From contig JACGCM010000510.1 of assembly GCA_014058105.1 (NCBI GenBank), forward strand, positions 1,426,001 to 1,490,000: DNA of 64,000 nt. The letters are read 5' to 3'. The notes under the pieces were generated by a model, which was not told where the DNA came from, searched no databases, and worked only from the letters and a program-made list of their open reading frames with translations. The translations under genes and the position numbers were made by a program. Shown here in pieces: positions 23,080 to 34,283 of this stretch (positions are counted from its first letter, which is position 1; each line of letters opens with the position of its first letter). This stretch comes from Kingdonia uniflora (Eukaryota; Streptophyta; Magnoliopsida; Ranunculales; Circaeasteraceae).

Positions 23080-24239
23080 AAAAGTAGAAGAGACTCTCAC
23101 CTCATCCCAGAGATGAGGTCAACAAAGAAATTGATAAATTAATCAAAGTTAGTTTCATTTGAGAAGCTAAATACCCGGATTGGATTTCGAACATAGTAAC
23201 GGTTCCAAAGAAAAATGGAAAGGTAAGAGTTTGTGTAGATTTCATGGATCTTAACAAATACACGTTGAAAGATAGTTTCCCTCTTCCCATAATTTACCAA
23301 ATTCTAGATTCTACAGTGGGACACGAGCTCCTGTCGATGATGGACGCTACTTCGGGATACAACCAGATACTTTTCTTGGATGAAGATCAAGAGAAGACCA
23401 CCTTCATCACTGAAAGGGCCCTCTATTACTACAACATCATGTCATTCGGCCTGAAGAATGCTAGAGGAACCTACCAAAGGTTGGTTATAAGCATGTTCAA
23501 GGATCACTTGGGGAAGACTGTAAAAGTATATATTAATGATATGCTTTGCAAAAGCCTAAAGAAGGAAGATCATATTGCGCATCTCGATACAGTCTTCAAT
23601 ATATTACAGTCTTATGGAATAAAGTTAAATCCAGATAAATGTCAATTTGGAGTACACTCTGGAAAATTCCTGGGACATCTCATTAGTAAGAAGGGGATTG
23701 AAACTAATCTAGATCAAATTCGAGCTTTAATCTCCATGCCATCTCCAAAGACAAAGAAGGATGTACAGAAGATCGTTGGGAAAGTTATAGCTATCAATAG
23801 ATTCATCTATAAATCATCAAATAGATGTCGATGGCTGTTTATGCTACTTCGTGGATACACCAGAAGAGGTAATGGACGACAAAATGAGGATATTAATTGG
23901 ACGAAAGAATGTGAAGTAGCTTTTAGGTATCTCAGAAAGTCTCCGATAATAAGTACTCCGATCAACAATGAGGAATTGATAATCTACCTCGCAGTTACAG
24001 ATAGTTCGCTAAGCTCCGTCCTTATACGACTAGAAGGGAAGATCGAGAAACCCGTATATTTCATAAGCAAGAGACTCACGCCAGCAGAAATAAGATATTC
24101 TAAAATTGAACGACTCCTAACACTCGTTTACACTTCCCAGAAACTCAAGCATTATTTCAAAGCTTATTTAGTCAAATTCATGAAAAATTATCCCCTACGA
24201 GAAGTGCTATCTAAGAAGGAGAAATCAATGGTCGGTTAG
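23080..24239 (+). pseudogene. Reverse transcriptase and RNase H of the large Tat element
   Basis: Gypsy reverse transcriptase motifs follow in order: VPKKNGKVRVCVDFMDLNKY (23205-23260), PLPIIYQILDS, MMDATSGYNQI, TTFITE, MSFGLKNARGTYQRL, VKVYINDMLCKS (near 23527), FLGHLISKKGIE. Then come the connection and first RNase H domain, with DINWTKECEVAF, IYLAVTDSSLSSVLIR, KPVYFISKRLTPAE. The catalytic Y-x-D-D reads YIND, so the second Asp is Asn and the polymerase should be inactive. One stop precedes 23165. The frame from 23244 to 24239 is otherwise open. Confidence 0.85.
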
Positions 24240-24249
24240 TTTAGGGGAG

Positions 24250-24802
24250 AATGATATCAAATTCGAACAGAGAACCTCCAAAAAAAGGCAAGCAGTGGCT
24301 GACTTTTTAGCAGATTTCCCAGTAAAAGATCCAGATTGGGAAGAGCACAATCCTGCTCTAACCGAAGAGATTGAAGACAATCCACCCTCAAGCCTTTCGA
24401 AGAACGAGCTGAATGGGTTACACAAAAGGGTAAAGATTACTTATAGATGGATCAGCAGGACCAACAGGGTCGAGAATAGGAATCATATTGATTACACTCT
24501 CTAATGATAGAATCAAGAAGTTAATACGGTTAAATTTTAAAGCCTCGAAAAATGTCACAGAGTATGAAGCCTTAATCAATGGGCTAGATATGGCACTGAA
24601 AATCGGGGTTCACGAACTATTAGTGTATACTGACTCATTGTTAATAGTCCATTATTACTCCGAGGGATACAAGAAGAATAACAAAATGATTGAATACGCA
24701 ACACTAGTTGCCGACGGAATGAACATATTCGATAAAGCTACGCTCGATTACCTGCCTCGTGGAAAGAATCGTCACGCCGATTCCTTAGCTTACTTAGCTT
24801 GA
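24250..24802 (+). pseudogene. Second RNase H-like domain of the Tat element
   Basis: After the first RNase H comes VADFLADFPV (24295), then a second RNase H-like domain: TLSNDRIKKLIRLNFKAS, NVTEYEALINGLDMAL, ELLVYTDSLLIVHYY, YLPRGKNRHADSLAYLA. The TEYEAL, YTDS and HADSLA motifs carry the acidic residues of this fold. A duplicated, archaeal-type RNase H is a hallmark of Tat elements. The expected DGS motif before IGIIFT is disturbed by a frame change near 24450. Confidence 0.75.
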
Positions 24803-25019
24803 GTATTAGGTATAGAGGCAAGATACCTCCAAATTGAAGTAATATTAACCCCCAACATCGATCAAACTTTGATATGCGTGATCAATACTAGGGTCGATAA
24901 AGACGAGGATGCCGATTGGAGAAAACCCTTCCTCCTCTATATAGGCTCAAATAATAAATACGATGGTCAACTATCAGACGATCCAAAAGACCACAGGCAA
25001 TTGATTGAGAACTCGAAAC

Positions 25020-26160
25020 GCTACACAGTATAAAAGAATAATTTGTACATACGATCTGTTACTGGCCCATACCTCAAGTGCCTTTACCAACAAGACATCA
25101 ATAGAATGCTAAGAGATTTACACAAGGGACTTGTGGTTATCATATCGCAGGCCGTTCTTTAACGAATAGGGTGATTATACAAGGAGTATTCTGGCCAGGG
25201 ATGAGAAAGCAGGCTAAGGAATATTCACACAAATGCGACGCTTGTCAGCTACATGGTCACAAGATATGAGTACCTGCACTAGAACTCCACGTAAGTAAAG
25301 TATTTTGGCCGTTCAGAAGGTGGGCACTCGATCTAGTAGGAGGGTTCCCAAATACACCTGGTAATAGAAAATTCTTACTCGTTGTAACAGACTATTTTAT
25401 GAAGTGGGTAGAAGTAGTCCCTCTTTGCCGAACACGAGAAGAATAGGTCATCTCATTCATCTAGGAACATATCATCATGAGATTCGATTGCCCCCACCGG
25501 ATTTAAATCGATATTGAACCCCAGTTCGTTGGAGAGAAGGTGGTAGCATTCATCAAAAAATACAATATCATTCATTCACCCTTAAATCCATACTACCCCC
25601 AAGGGAATGGCCAAGCCGAAATAAGAAATAAAACCATAGTAGATGGAATCAAAAAGAGGCTCCAATCAGAAAGGAAGTGCAATTGGATAAAGAAACTATT
25701 GCATGTCATGTGGGCATACCACACTATACCCATACAGCCAACAGGGTGTTCCCCATTTCTACTGGCTTATGGGACTGAGGCTGTAATCCCAACAGAGTAC
25801 CATCATCCCATCAAAGATCATGCGCTGACTGATAAAGAAAATGAGTTTGAGCTAGCATGCAATATGAACTGGATAGATGAAACACGAAATCGAGCTATTA
25901 CAAATCTGGGTCGATATTATCATATAGTAGCCAACTCATATAATAGAAGAGTGCGAAATCACAAGTTCAAAATCAATGACTCAGTACTCAAAGAGATCCT
26001 AAGAATAGAAAAGAGCTGAATGCTGGGAAGCTCGCTGAGAACTAGGCAGGGCCATTTATAGTGCTAGAGAGAACTGACCTTGGTTCCTATTATCTCATGA
26101 CAGAAGAAGGTATCCGGATACCAAGTCCTTAGAATACTGGGAAGTTGAAGAAATACTATC
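25020..26160 (+). pseudogene. Integrase of the large Tat element
   Basis: The zinc-binding HHCC part is worn (GRSLTNRVIIQGVFWPGM, then CDACQLHGH near 25230). The catalytic core has WALDLVGGFP, VVTDYFMKWVE, an IDIEPQFVGEK site where DNGPQF is usual, and YYPQGNGQAEIRNK with the catalytic Glu. WAYHTIPIQPTGCSPFLLAYGTEAVIPTEY and a C-terminal GPFIVLERTDLGSYYLM follow. Stops are present near 25267, 25446 and 25463, whereas 25540-26019 is open for 159 codons. The enzyme would insert cDNA into the genome; this copy is dead. Confidence 0.82.
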
Positions 26161-26869
26161 GCTAGTTCGATACGATTTCAAACACTAGTATGTTTACTAT
26201 TTTTTCATATTCAAAAAGCAAGATGTAGTCTCCAACTGTATATACATTCGTCTCTCATCAATGAAAACTTTTAAAGTTTTTTCCCACATTATTGTCTACT
26301 ATTACACATACATTATATATATATATGTATGTATATATCAGAATCTACTGAATCTCGAATGATTAAGCAAAAGGTAAACTAGTCTTAATCCATTTGAAAT
26401 CTTAAATTACAACAACTATATTAATTCAGGCATTCTCTACAGGGGGTTCTCTTTATTTTATACCAGACGAACACCCTCCCACTTCTGAGACTCTTGAACA
26501 TACATATTCTGGTACTGTATCAACAACTATTTCTCAGCCATGTTATTATCGTTTTTGAGTAATTGGACCAATATAAGGCTCCAATCGATTCAAATATTTA
26601 ACACGAATTATATCAATATCACATATAACGTCATTTTTTATCATGTCCTCGTGCAGCATATCCTTCTCTTTCTCAATTCGCTTGATTTTACCCATAAAAA
26701 TGCTATAATTGCTGTCATCTCCTTCGTATACACCTTATTCGCTGTGAGCCTATCCCTATTTGGTACAGTAAGCTCAACAAAATTTGTAAACGCATACTGT
26801 AACACATCATTTTGTTTCTCAAATAGAATTTCTACCTTAAACTTCTTGTGAGAGCCTTTAGATAACGGG

Positions 26870-28680
26870 TCTCCAGCACCGGCCTCACATCATTCATTTC
26901 CCTCATTACAGCAAGGGGCCTACCCAATTCAACCTCATTCCTCACTTTACATTAGGCTAATTCCTCAACTTTACCTTAGGATATTGCAAAGTCCGTCTCC
27001 ATTTTTTTTATAACTTCATTCTTAGCCCTCTCACTTCCTAAAAAATTCTCCAAATTGGCTTCCATTTTTCTTATTCACTCATTCGAGTTCCGCACCACAC
27101 CTCGAACATATTTAAAAGAAGCCTCTCCTTTCTTACTATGCTCAACCAATTTTTTTTTTGTACTTTGTGCCCTCACCAACTCGACCTCTTGTCTCTTCAG
27201 ACATTCCACCATATCTGTGATATTTCCTTGAGCATTCCATAACTCAGTATCCTTTTTCTTCAAATGTTTGGCCGACGTTTTTACTGTATTTTGAATACTC
27301 ACTAAGTCGGCCTTTTTTTTCTTAATTCTCCCAGTCAAGTCACTCACCAAATTTTGGGACTGAACCAACTTGACCTTTATTTTCATATTGAATTCTATAG
27401 CATTTTCCAATGCCTCATGAGCTGTATTATTGTCAAATACTAGTTTCTCATTAAGGGCAGATATAACTTTTTGATGACCTCTAATAGTTTCTAGCTCGTT
27501 CTGCACAGAGAGTGCTATCTCATAATATTCTTTACAGACTTATACAATATATATTCCTCATTAAAATATTCTACATAATGTCACTCATGTTTTATAAGAT
27601 ACTAACTTATAAATCTAGATCATCGACATGCCAACACGAGCTGATACTTCTTTAGCTATTAAGCTATGCAGATTTTTCACCCTGGTGGCCATACGCCCGA
27701 TGACATCAGAATCTGGGCAAATGCCTCAACTTTCTAAAAACCTAAGGTAAGCCTTTGTTTGACCCCTCTCACTATCTATCTTGGCCTCTAGATAGATAGT
27801 CAACTTCATAGGATCCTTGGTTACTTCTCGTGTATCCTCCCTAATACCACTTAGTATGAATGGTCAAAATTTTAAAAACCTACTCTTATCTTTTCTAACT
27901 ACTTCGCTCTTTTCAATTTTTTATTAGTCAACTTCATAGGATCCTTGGTTACTTCTGGTCTATCCTCACTAATACCACCTAGTAGGAATGGTCAAAATTT
28001 TAAAAACCTACTCTAATCTTTTCTAACTACTTCGCCCTTCTCAATTTTTTCTTTCACCTATTCTATATGCGCATCACATAAATTTCTCCAATGATCTTCA
28101 CTAAGAGCTTTGTATTTTCTTACCTGCACCTTAGTGGGAGTAGTTTTCAGAGCTTCTATAGCTACCGTATTTTTTGCCTTTCGTGAACTCTTTCTTTAAA
28201 TTCTCAATAGTCAAACACAGTTTGCTAAATTCCTATGAATCACAATTTTTAATATCAACCAACTTAATCCAATTCCATAAACTCCTACTTACATAATCAC
28301 AATCATAAAACCTGAGTTTCCTCCCATAATAACATCGAAATCTCTAAATTCTAAATTAATATCTTACATGTCTTCTCTGGCTCATCTGCTATAAGGGCTT
28401 TACTCTGCTCCATAAGAGGGAAAGAATCCAGCCCAGAGATAACCTCTCAAACTGGAGTCCTCCCAGCCTCTACCTCCTCCTCTTCCCCCATAAGGCCCCA
28501 CAATGTCTTCGAATCGACCTTCCATAATAGGCACCACATCGGTATCAGCATAACCATCCATCTGGTGTCTTTGAGCGAGATTGTTGCGAGCAATACTCAC
28601 TTCATTTATATTTTGTATTAACCCTCTTTCGAGCTTGACCACGATTACCTGAAATGAGGCTTTCATATTCATGATCTCTG
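26870..28680 (-). pseudogene. 3' part of the antisense accessory gene: coiled-coil region
   Basis: The minus-strand frame at 27506-27075 encodes a long heptad-like helix (ELETIRGHQKVISALNEKL, VKLVQSQNLVSDLTGRI, HLKKKDTELWNAQG, VECLKRQEVELVRAQS), predicted to be coiled coil. Further pieces at 28672-28400 (RNNLAQRHQMDGY, then a Gly-rich GPYGGRGGGRGWED) and near 27735-27630 (MATRVKNLHSLIAKEVSA) could be other exons of the same gene. Proteins of the putative gypsy-type transposon family (Transposase_28-like) usually end in such a coiled coil, which fits with the upstream exons at 29-31 kb. Stops between the pieces mean that exon borders cannot be fixed. Confidence 0.5.
27797..28052. repeat. 128-bp tandem duplication
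   Basis: The block starting TAGTCAACTTCATAGGATCC occurs at 27797 and again at 27925 with only a few differences. It lies within the antisense accessory gene region and adds about 43 codons or an intronic repeat. Confidence 0.85.
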
Positions 28681-28892
28681 AGCTCGATCACGCCATCTCA
28701 TCCACCAACTTGGCTAGCTAACTTGCTAGCTCCTTCTCCAGTCTGGCAGTCCGCCTCAGCAATAACTCGTTCCTATCCCTAATGTCACGAAAAAGGCCCT
28801 TTAGAACATGGGAAACCTATACAGAAACGGTATAAAAAGCAAGGATGAAAAATGTTTAATAAACGAGAATGTCTAAGATATTATAACTTACC

Positions 28893-30960
28893 CTACCTAG
28901 GATCGAGTTCCATTGAAGATTTTACTTGTTCAGACAAAATAATGGCCCTGAACTTCTCTTTTATCGCGAGTAGGTCATCATTTATACTCGGCTCCATAGT
29001 AGCCTTCTTCAGCTCATTAACAATAGGAGGTGGAGGATTTTCAACCAGCATTCTCTTTTTTGGAGGTAGCCTCGACTTCCATACCATCAGCAATCCCAGA
29101 GTCTTAAACGGAAGTCTTTATGTTTTTCCTCTTGGATAACCTTTGGCTTGTGTTGACCGAGCTAGTTTCTAAGGGCCGCTGCTTCAATGCCAATGGTGGG
29201 GATCTCATAACCTGGGTTACTGCCACACCAGTATCTATCGTTGGAACCAACACGGCGGGAGCTGCCCCCGAAGACGAACTAGTACCAACCATCTTCCTCT
29301 TAACTTGAGACTTTTGGACCTTGAGAGAGTTGTTGTTGACTCTTTTACTTCTACTTATCTCAAGGTCGTTTAACATAGCTTCAAGATCAGTCCCTTCTAG
29401 AGCTACAACGTCAATAAAAGATTCTTGCTTCCCAACAGTACACCGAGGATCTGCATACAAAATAAAATAAAATATATATATATATATAATATTATATATC
29501 ACACACAGAAAATACAAAAATATTTAGTTCGAGAATTGTAATATCTACTTACATTCCTTAAATAATTTATAAGTGAGATCGAGGACGTCCTCATTTGCTC
29601 GCTGCATATAACCGCCCCTCACCAAAAGCAAGTTGTCATTCCACACCCTAGTGGCGCTAAGTCAGAAAATTGAGGTCGAGGATAGATGGAGGAAAAGTAA
29701 ACACCCTAGTGGCGCTAAAATATTTCACATTGTTATACTTTAGTACATCTAACTAGGTTAGTCTCCTCTCTTTTATCTCACTAGACCACTTTGCATTAAG
29801 CATCTCACAAACACAAATTACCTCGTATATATTACCATTTAACTGGGCAGGGCAGGCTTTAATCCCATTCATGATACCTTTAACAAAGTTACTCAAAGGC
29901 ACCATTAACCCGTAATCGAACTGGGACAGATAGCACATAAAACCCTCCTCTAAGTCGTCTGACTCATCCCCATTAAAATATTCCTAAGAAACAGACTCCA
30001 GGATCTCCCTAAAAGTTTTCTCCCTCTGCAAGTCAGACAATAGGAAGAATGAACTATTTCCATCCTCATTAAAATACTCCCTATACAACCTCCCCCCATA
30101 TTTCATTATGCCTCCTCACATACCTTTTATACTCCTCTTACATTTACAAAATTCTCTCAAAATGTTGGAACCCTCGGGATACCTATGAAGGACACCAGGA
30201 AAATCGACCTGATCTTTACCATCACTTCCATCCATTGAATTTATTTCCTCTCCCTCCTAAGACAAAACTACAGTCTCATTGGATCTAGTACCTCTATGCT
30301 CAACCTCAACAGAGGTTAAATCTTCCAAGCCTATTTTCTCTTCAGCAAGGGATCGACTTGAGGTGGAAGGGTCTATTTCGAACGAAGAGCACAAAATAGA
30401 GGGAAGCCTACTTATTAATTCTTTAGCGCTCGTCTACACCTACATAGATGGCCAGGTATTCCAATTCATTTCTATACAATTCCCTGATTCTTTTAGTTCA
30501 CTACAGTGCTTACTAGAATAACAGATTAAACAAAACAAAAAATCCCCCTATTTTCCCACAAATCCAGTAAATGAAATTTTTTTCCCAATAAAGAATACAT
30601 TCAAAATTTAAATCCAAAACGAGGGAAATAGTCACAAATCCTAAATAGAGTTACAACAAAGAATAAGGAAATCAAACCATAACTAACCTTCAATAGCAAA
30701 AGATGAATTTGGCACAACACACTTCTCCTCCTTTACCGTATCCTTCTACAACATTTTATTCTCCTCCACAAAAGCCACAACTTCTTCCCTTTGAAAACGG
30801 TGAATAGTTTCTGAGTTTCTCTCACTAAAACCTTTGCAATCAAAATTCTTCTCTTTCTCTCTAGATTTTTGTCTCTCTAGATTATAAAAACATTTGGAAG
30901 AAGAAAGTTAAGACATATTTATAAGGTTTTTCTCTAACTGCTGACAGTTGATGAGACTTA
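28893..30960 (-). pseudogene. Spliced antisense accessory gene (putative gypsy-type transposon protein), copy 1
   Basis: Exons recognisable by comparison with the copy at 54.6-56.4 kb: an exon near 30900-30690 ending CVVPNSSFAIEG at a GTTAGT donor; a main exon from about 30500 to 29551 with ILREFCKCK, SSFFLLSDLQ, YFNGDE, YLSQFDYGLMVPLSNFVKGI, ACPAQLNGNIYEVICVCEML and VKYFSATR, ending DLTYKLFKE at a GTAAGT donor; and an exon from about 29450 starting after TATGCAG with QESFIDVV, LNDLEISRSKR, then a Ser/Pro-rich stretch. The 'LPLxxxxxxILxxxKxCPAQLxxNxWEVI' pattern resembles the Transposase_28 family of Tat elements; its biochemical role is unknown. Stops (for example after VVLS and ESVS) show decay. 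Confidence 0.65.
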
Positions 30961-31080
30961 TATAAGCCGCCCTTAATTTTGTAACTGAGGCGTCTTTTCC
31001 ACAGTTTGTGTCAGTTCACTCATGCCTTTTGGAAATAAATGCCTTTTCATCATTACCACCACCCTTGTAATTAAACAACT

Positions 31081-31112
31081 CTTTCTTTCTTTCTTTCTTT
31101 CTCTCTCTCTCC
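31081..31112. repeat. (CTTT)n / (CT)n microsatellite
   Basis: Five or more TTTC units followed by CT dinucleotides lie between the accessory gene and ORF B of the element. Confidence 0.85.
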
Positions 31113-31397
31113 TACTCATCCTCCTCTCAGGCCTCTCAACATCCATGATAACAAAGAGAGTTGTATAATAAAATTGACCTCCTACTTCCAAATTTTTTGA
31201 TACTCATACTCCTAATTATAGAATTCTCACAGAACGATTAAAATTATTTATAATAACATAAACGACGATACCAATGCTAAAAAATTTCAAAATTTTAATA
31301 TTCAAACAGAATACACATAAAACAAGGAAGCAATTACGCAAAATTACAATTGAAAATATTATTTCCTTATAACCCCTCATCAAAATAATTTGACCTA

Positions 31398-31766
31398 AAA
31401 CACAAATGAGCTATAAAAAAAATTACATCTAAAACATCCCAAATGCCCTGCAGTACCACATCTGATCCCTTCACCACCAATAATCAACTCATTTTCATTA
31501 GCTATCTCGTCCAATGCAAACTCTCTTATAACAATCTTTCAAGTTTCGTGATTGACAATCATGTCACGAAACACATCACACCAAAAATGTCGGTCCACCT
31601 CGATAACTCTCTCCCTTATAGTCAAATCTTTGAAATACAAGATAGAAACAGGCAGCTTGACATCATAACCGAGCCACCCAAACAACCGTTCACGAACTTC
31701 TGCTACCTTTATCACCAAATGACCCTCCACTGGATGACGAACCCTCTAAGAGCGAGTCCTCGCCAT
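31398..31766 (-). pseudogene. Accessory ORF B of the Tat element, copy 1
   Basis: From the ATG at 31766 the minus strand reads MARTRS, a TAG, then RVRHPVEGHLVIKVAEVRER, LFGWLGYDVKLP, IRERVIEVDRHFWCDVFRDM, VNHET, a TGA, KIVIREFALDEIANENELI and GHLGCF. It matches, position for position, the intact 118-codon frame at 51849-52202 (GRLAIKVVKLRKWYF, RLVELDRYFWYDIF, ALDKIVEENKRVV, NHLGYF). The two stops replace Gln and Arg codons by C-to-T changes. I do not recognise the family. It is helical-looking, without a signal peptide or membrane segment. Its conservation in two distant copies argues for a real gene in the ancestral element. Confidence 0.6.
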
Positions 31767-32057
31767 AATTCCTGATTCTACATTTTTGTATAACTCCCTT
31801 TATTTATATATATACAGAGTACGATAACACCAAATCCCCAATATCACGCCGTGAAGTTTATCATGAATACCCCTAACAGTTGTCACAATTATCCACAATA
31901 ATCACCCAACTAATTTACAACTGGCAAACTCCAAATCGAACTAAATGTCTCTAATTATTTTTATACTATATCTCTACGAGCTCATTATTTTCCACACTTC
32001 AAAATAATCTTTTTCACAGGTTATCAGTTGAACAACATAATAATGTAGTTTGACAAC

Positions 32058-32528
32058 TAGGGCTGTTAATGGTAAGGACTAAACCCATTACCCAGTCCAA
32101 TCCGATCCGTTGGTAAAGGATTAGGATCATCTTTTTAGATCCATTAAGAAACCTGATCTGTTAAGGTCCAATCCAATAAGCTAACGGATTGGATAAGGAT
32201 TCACCTTAACCCGATTCGTTAAAAACCCGATCTGTTAAGATAGATATACTATTTGTCATAATATTATAATTATCTATAACAAAGAAGGTTATTTTTCATC
32301 TTTAAAATAGTTAACTTTTTAGTTTTGTGTCTAAAATACTCAACTCTTTAACACTAACGGACTGGATCGGTTCGGGTTAGGATCATAGTTATCATTAACG
32401 GATCGGATATAGTTTTCAATCCTATGACCCTAATGGACTTAGGATCGGGTCAGGTTTTAGGATTTTCATAATGGATCAGACTAGGATCGACTGAGATCCT
32501 AGTCCAACCCGGTCCATTGACAGGCCTA
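32058..32528. mobile_element. Non-autonomous hAT element (MITE-like)
   Basis: The 471-bp insert begins TAGGGCTGTTAATGG and ends CCATTGACAGGCCTA; the ends match as inverted repeats at 13 of 15 positions. The 8-bp flanks are TTGACAAC (32050-32057) and TCGACAAC (32529-32536), one difference apart. Both features fit the Ac-like hAT group. It is full of degenerate GATCCGTTAA-type motifs and has no coding sequence. It is inserted between ORFs A and B of the Tat element. Confidence 0.72.
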
Positions 32529-32592
32529 TCGACAACTATGATAATTTTAGTTCGAGACAATTATTTTTTATTTCCTCAAATAAAAAAAAACA

Positions 32593-32916
32593 CTAATCAT
32601 GATAGATAAGACAACTACAAGGCTTCTTGGGAAGAACACCATCAGCTTCATCATCCTCCAAGATCACCTGCTCTGCAATACAACGCAAATCCTTCCTACG
32701 CTGTTGCGCCGTCACAATGATATAATAAAACCGCACCATCTGGTAGTAATCTTCATCGGCTTCCTCCACCTCCTCATATGTCAACTCCTGATAAGTAGGA
32801 TAGACAGGGATAAGAGTCGCATCTTCGAGCGACCAGGTACCAAAATAACGAAGCTGAAGCTCCTGCGCCTTCACCACAACTCTAGCTTCACGATCTTGAT
32901 TTCTAGTGAGCACCAT
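32593..32916 (-). CDS. Accessory ORF A of the Tat element, copy 1
   Basis: An uninterrupted 107-codon frame reads MVLTRNQDREARVVVKAQEL and on, with QLRYFGTW, IPVYPTYQELTYEEVEEADEDYY, MVRFYYIIVTAQQRRKDLR. It aligns with the plus-strand frame at 52681-53094 (KLQLRYFGNQ, PIPVPPTYHGMTKEEAAEAKDDYY, FHYLIMLGEQRRVCLRLL). The protein is small and acidic in the middle, with an ELQLRYFG motif, a PTYxxxTxEEA motif and a basic QRR. It has no signal peptide. I know no family with this pattern and assign no function. Because the frame is open in both copies while gag-pol is shattered, it may have been kept longer or simply be short. Confidence 0.6.
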   Translation of the reverse strand: MVLTRNQDREARVVVKAQELQLRYFGTWSLEDATLIPVYPTYQELTYEEVEEADEDYYQMVRFYYIIVTAQQRRKDLRCIAEQVILEDDEADGVLPKKPCSCLIYHD

Positions 32917-33218
32917 TGTTTGTTAACAAAAGAATATGAAACAATAGGAATATACTTGATAAAGAATAAGAACCATGAGAAGGGTACTTATAAAAGGAAT
33001 TACATTCAATTCTTACAATCAATTCCAATGCAATCACCATTAAAAGAAACATTTTATGGCAACTTCACAACCACCAATATAGTCTTTAACGGTCCCGATA
33101 ATTCCGACATAGAAAATCCCATATCAGCAGATCCAACATTAAACTCGTCAGAAAGTTAGTTTAATTTTTGATAATAACCTCAATTTGAACTTCTTAACTC
33201 AAGACACCCGTGCCTTTA

Positions 33219-33233
33219 GTTGAGAGGGGAAAT
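33219..33233 (+). promoter_or_regulatory. Polypurine tract of the Tat element
   Basis: GTTGAGAGGGGAAAT directly precedes the TG at 33234 that begins the 3' LTR. A purine run at this place is the usual primer for plus-strand DNA synthesis. Confidence 0.6.
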
Positions 33234-33715
33234 TGTAGAAACCTGTTCCTCGAGCTAGAATAATAACGAAGTAGTACAATGCCAGACTCACGTAAAATAT
33301 ATATAATATGCACCCTGCCAACATTGACACCTGGACCACGAACTAAGAATAAATGTGGCTTGAGCACTCCAAAAAGAACAGAATGAGTCAAAGATACCAA
33401 CACCCCACGAGCTGGCAGTTATAGGGAAAATCTTTACTATTTCCCTTAATCCAGGAGAACGTGCTGATAGATATTCAAACTAAGGATGAAAGCTATAAAA
33501 GGGAGAAGGGTGAAAGAGAAAGAGACCAAGATCTTCCAGCTTAAAAGATCTCAAATTTTATTTAATATTCATTAGACTTAAGCAATAAAGTTATTCTTAT
33601 CAAACCCTCGAACTGAGGTCATGATTTTTATCTATTTAGAGGTTCCACGCTAAAAACCTGTGTCAATTTATATTTTATGTTTACTATATTTATGTCACAG
33701 GCACATTTGAAAGAG
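33234..33715 (+). repeat. 3' LTR of the large Tat element (3' end worn)
   Basis: It starts TGTAGAAACC after a polypurine tract and contains a TATA-like GCTATAAAAGG near 33492. From about 33530 it matches the inverted LTR piece at 20347-20585. The expected CCTTACA end is lost: similarity stops near ACATTTG at 33710, where unrelated sequence begins. Confidence 0.72.
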
Positions 33716-33822
33716 GCTACACACGACTTAAACATATGCTGATATCAAGTATGATGCAAGCATTGTACAATACATCATCTGCGAGAACGTTGCTCTGATA
33801 TCATGACACGATGTCATTTTTT
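33716..33822 (-). mobile_element. Fragment of a Copia leader in reverse orientation
   Basis: The reverse complement contains TGATATCAGAGCAACG, very close to the Copia primer site TGGTATCAGAGC, followed by leader-like sequence. It fills the gap between the Tat 3' LTR and the next Copia element and is probably a scrap of another Copia insertion. Confidence 0.4.
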
Positions 33823-34281
33823 TGTCAAGTATAAAGGAGGAATCCGGATGAAAGTCGAGTGATAGTCAAATCCAGATTTCCATCGATCTTAACTTTGCTA
33901 ATAAGAGGTAGTAAGATCCAGATACAATTTAGATGGCCTTATGATCCAGATTTGCATTCAGATATAAATACTTGGAGGTACATGGTTGGTTTTCCCTCAT
34001 GATACGGGGATCCGATTTTAGGAACACTTCCTCCAAATATATTGCTAGGTTTTTAATGAGTTACTAGGCAAGAAAGAATACCTTCAGAAACCTCAATTTG
34101 TAGGTTAGTGATTCTAACCTCAAATTATCGAATAAAGCTCTTTTTCTATATTAGTATGGATGTAAGCAATTTTTCAAACCACGATAAATTGTGTGTTCTC
34201 ATTTGATCGTGCTTCCTTATTTAGTTTGTTTATCTCTAATCGAATTGACTTGGTATTTGGTTTCTACCATGTGGCTTAATA
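33823..34281 (+). repeat. 5' LTR of the Copia element
   Basis: It begins TGTCAAGTATAAAGG, matching TGTTGGGTATAAATG of the 3' LTR, and ends GGCTTAATA just before the primer site. It carries a TATA-like ATATAAATACTTGG near 33960. Confidence 0.8.
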
Positions 34282-34283
34282 AT

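Larger units (their letters stand above)
20586..33715 (+). mobile_element. Large Ty3/Gypsy element, Tat lineage, with antisense accessory genes
   Basis: A roughly 13-kb element reads gag, protease, reverse transcriptase, RNase H, a second RNase H-like domain and integrase on the plus strand (20.65-26.15 kb). About 7 kb with genes on the minus strand follow (26.9-32.9 kb), then a purine-rich tract and the 3' LTR at 33234. The dual RNase H, the protein similarity to the TGGCGCC-primed element at 40.6 kb, and accessory antisense genes between pol and the 3' LTR place it in the Tat group (Grande/Retand/Ogre relatives). The 5' LTR and primer binding site are missing, replaced by an inverted LTR piece. 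The coding frames hold many stops. Confidence 0.82.

Noticed and set aside
20346..26160. Endogenous pararetrovirus origin of the Gypsy pol
   Set aside because: Integrase, dual RNase H and LTR-type flanks fit Tat retrotransposons; no movement-protein or coat-protein-like pararetroviral region was seen.
26540..26851. A 103-codon plus-strand open frame after Tat pol
   Set aside because: It is hydrophobic by composition but opposite to the accessory gene and without homology in the other element; likely a shadow frame.
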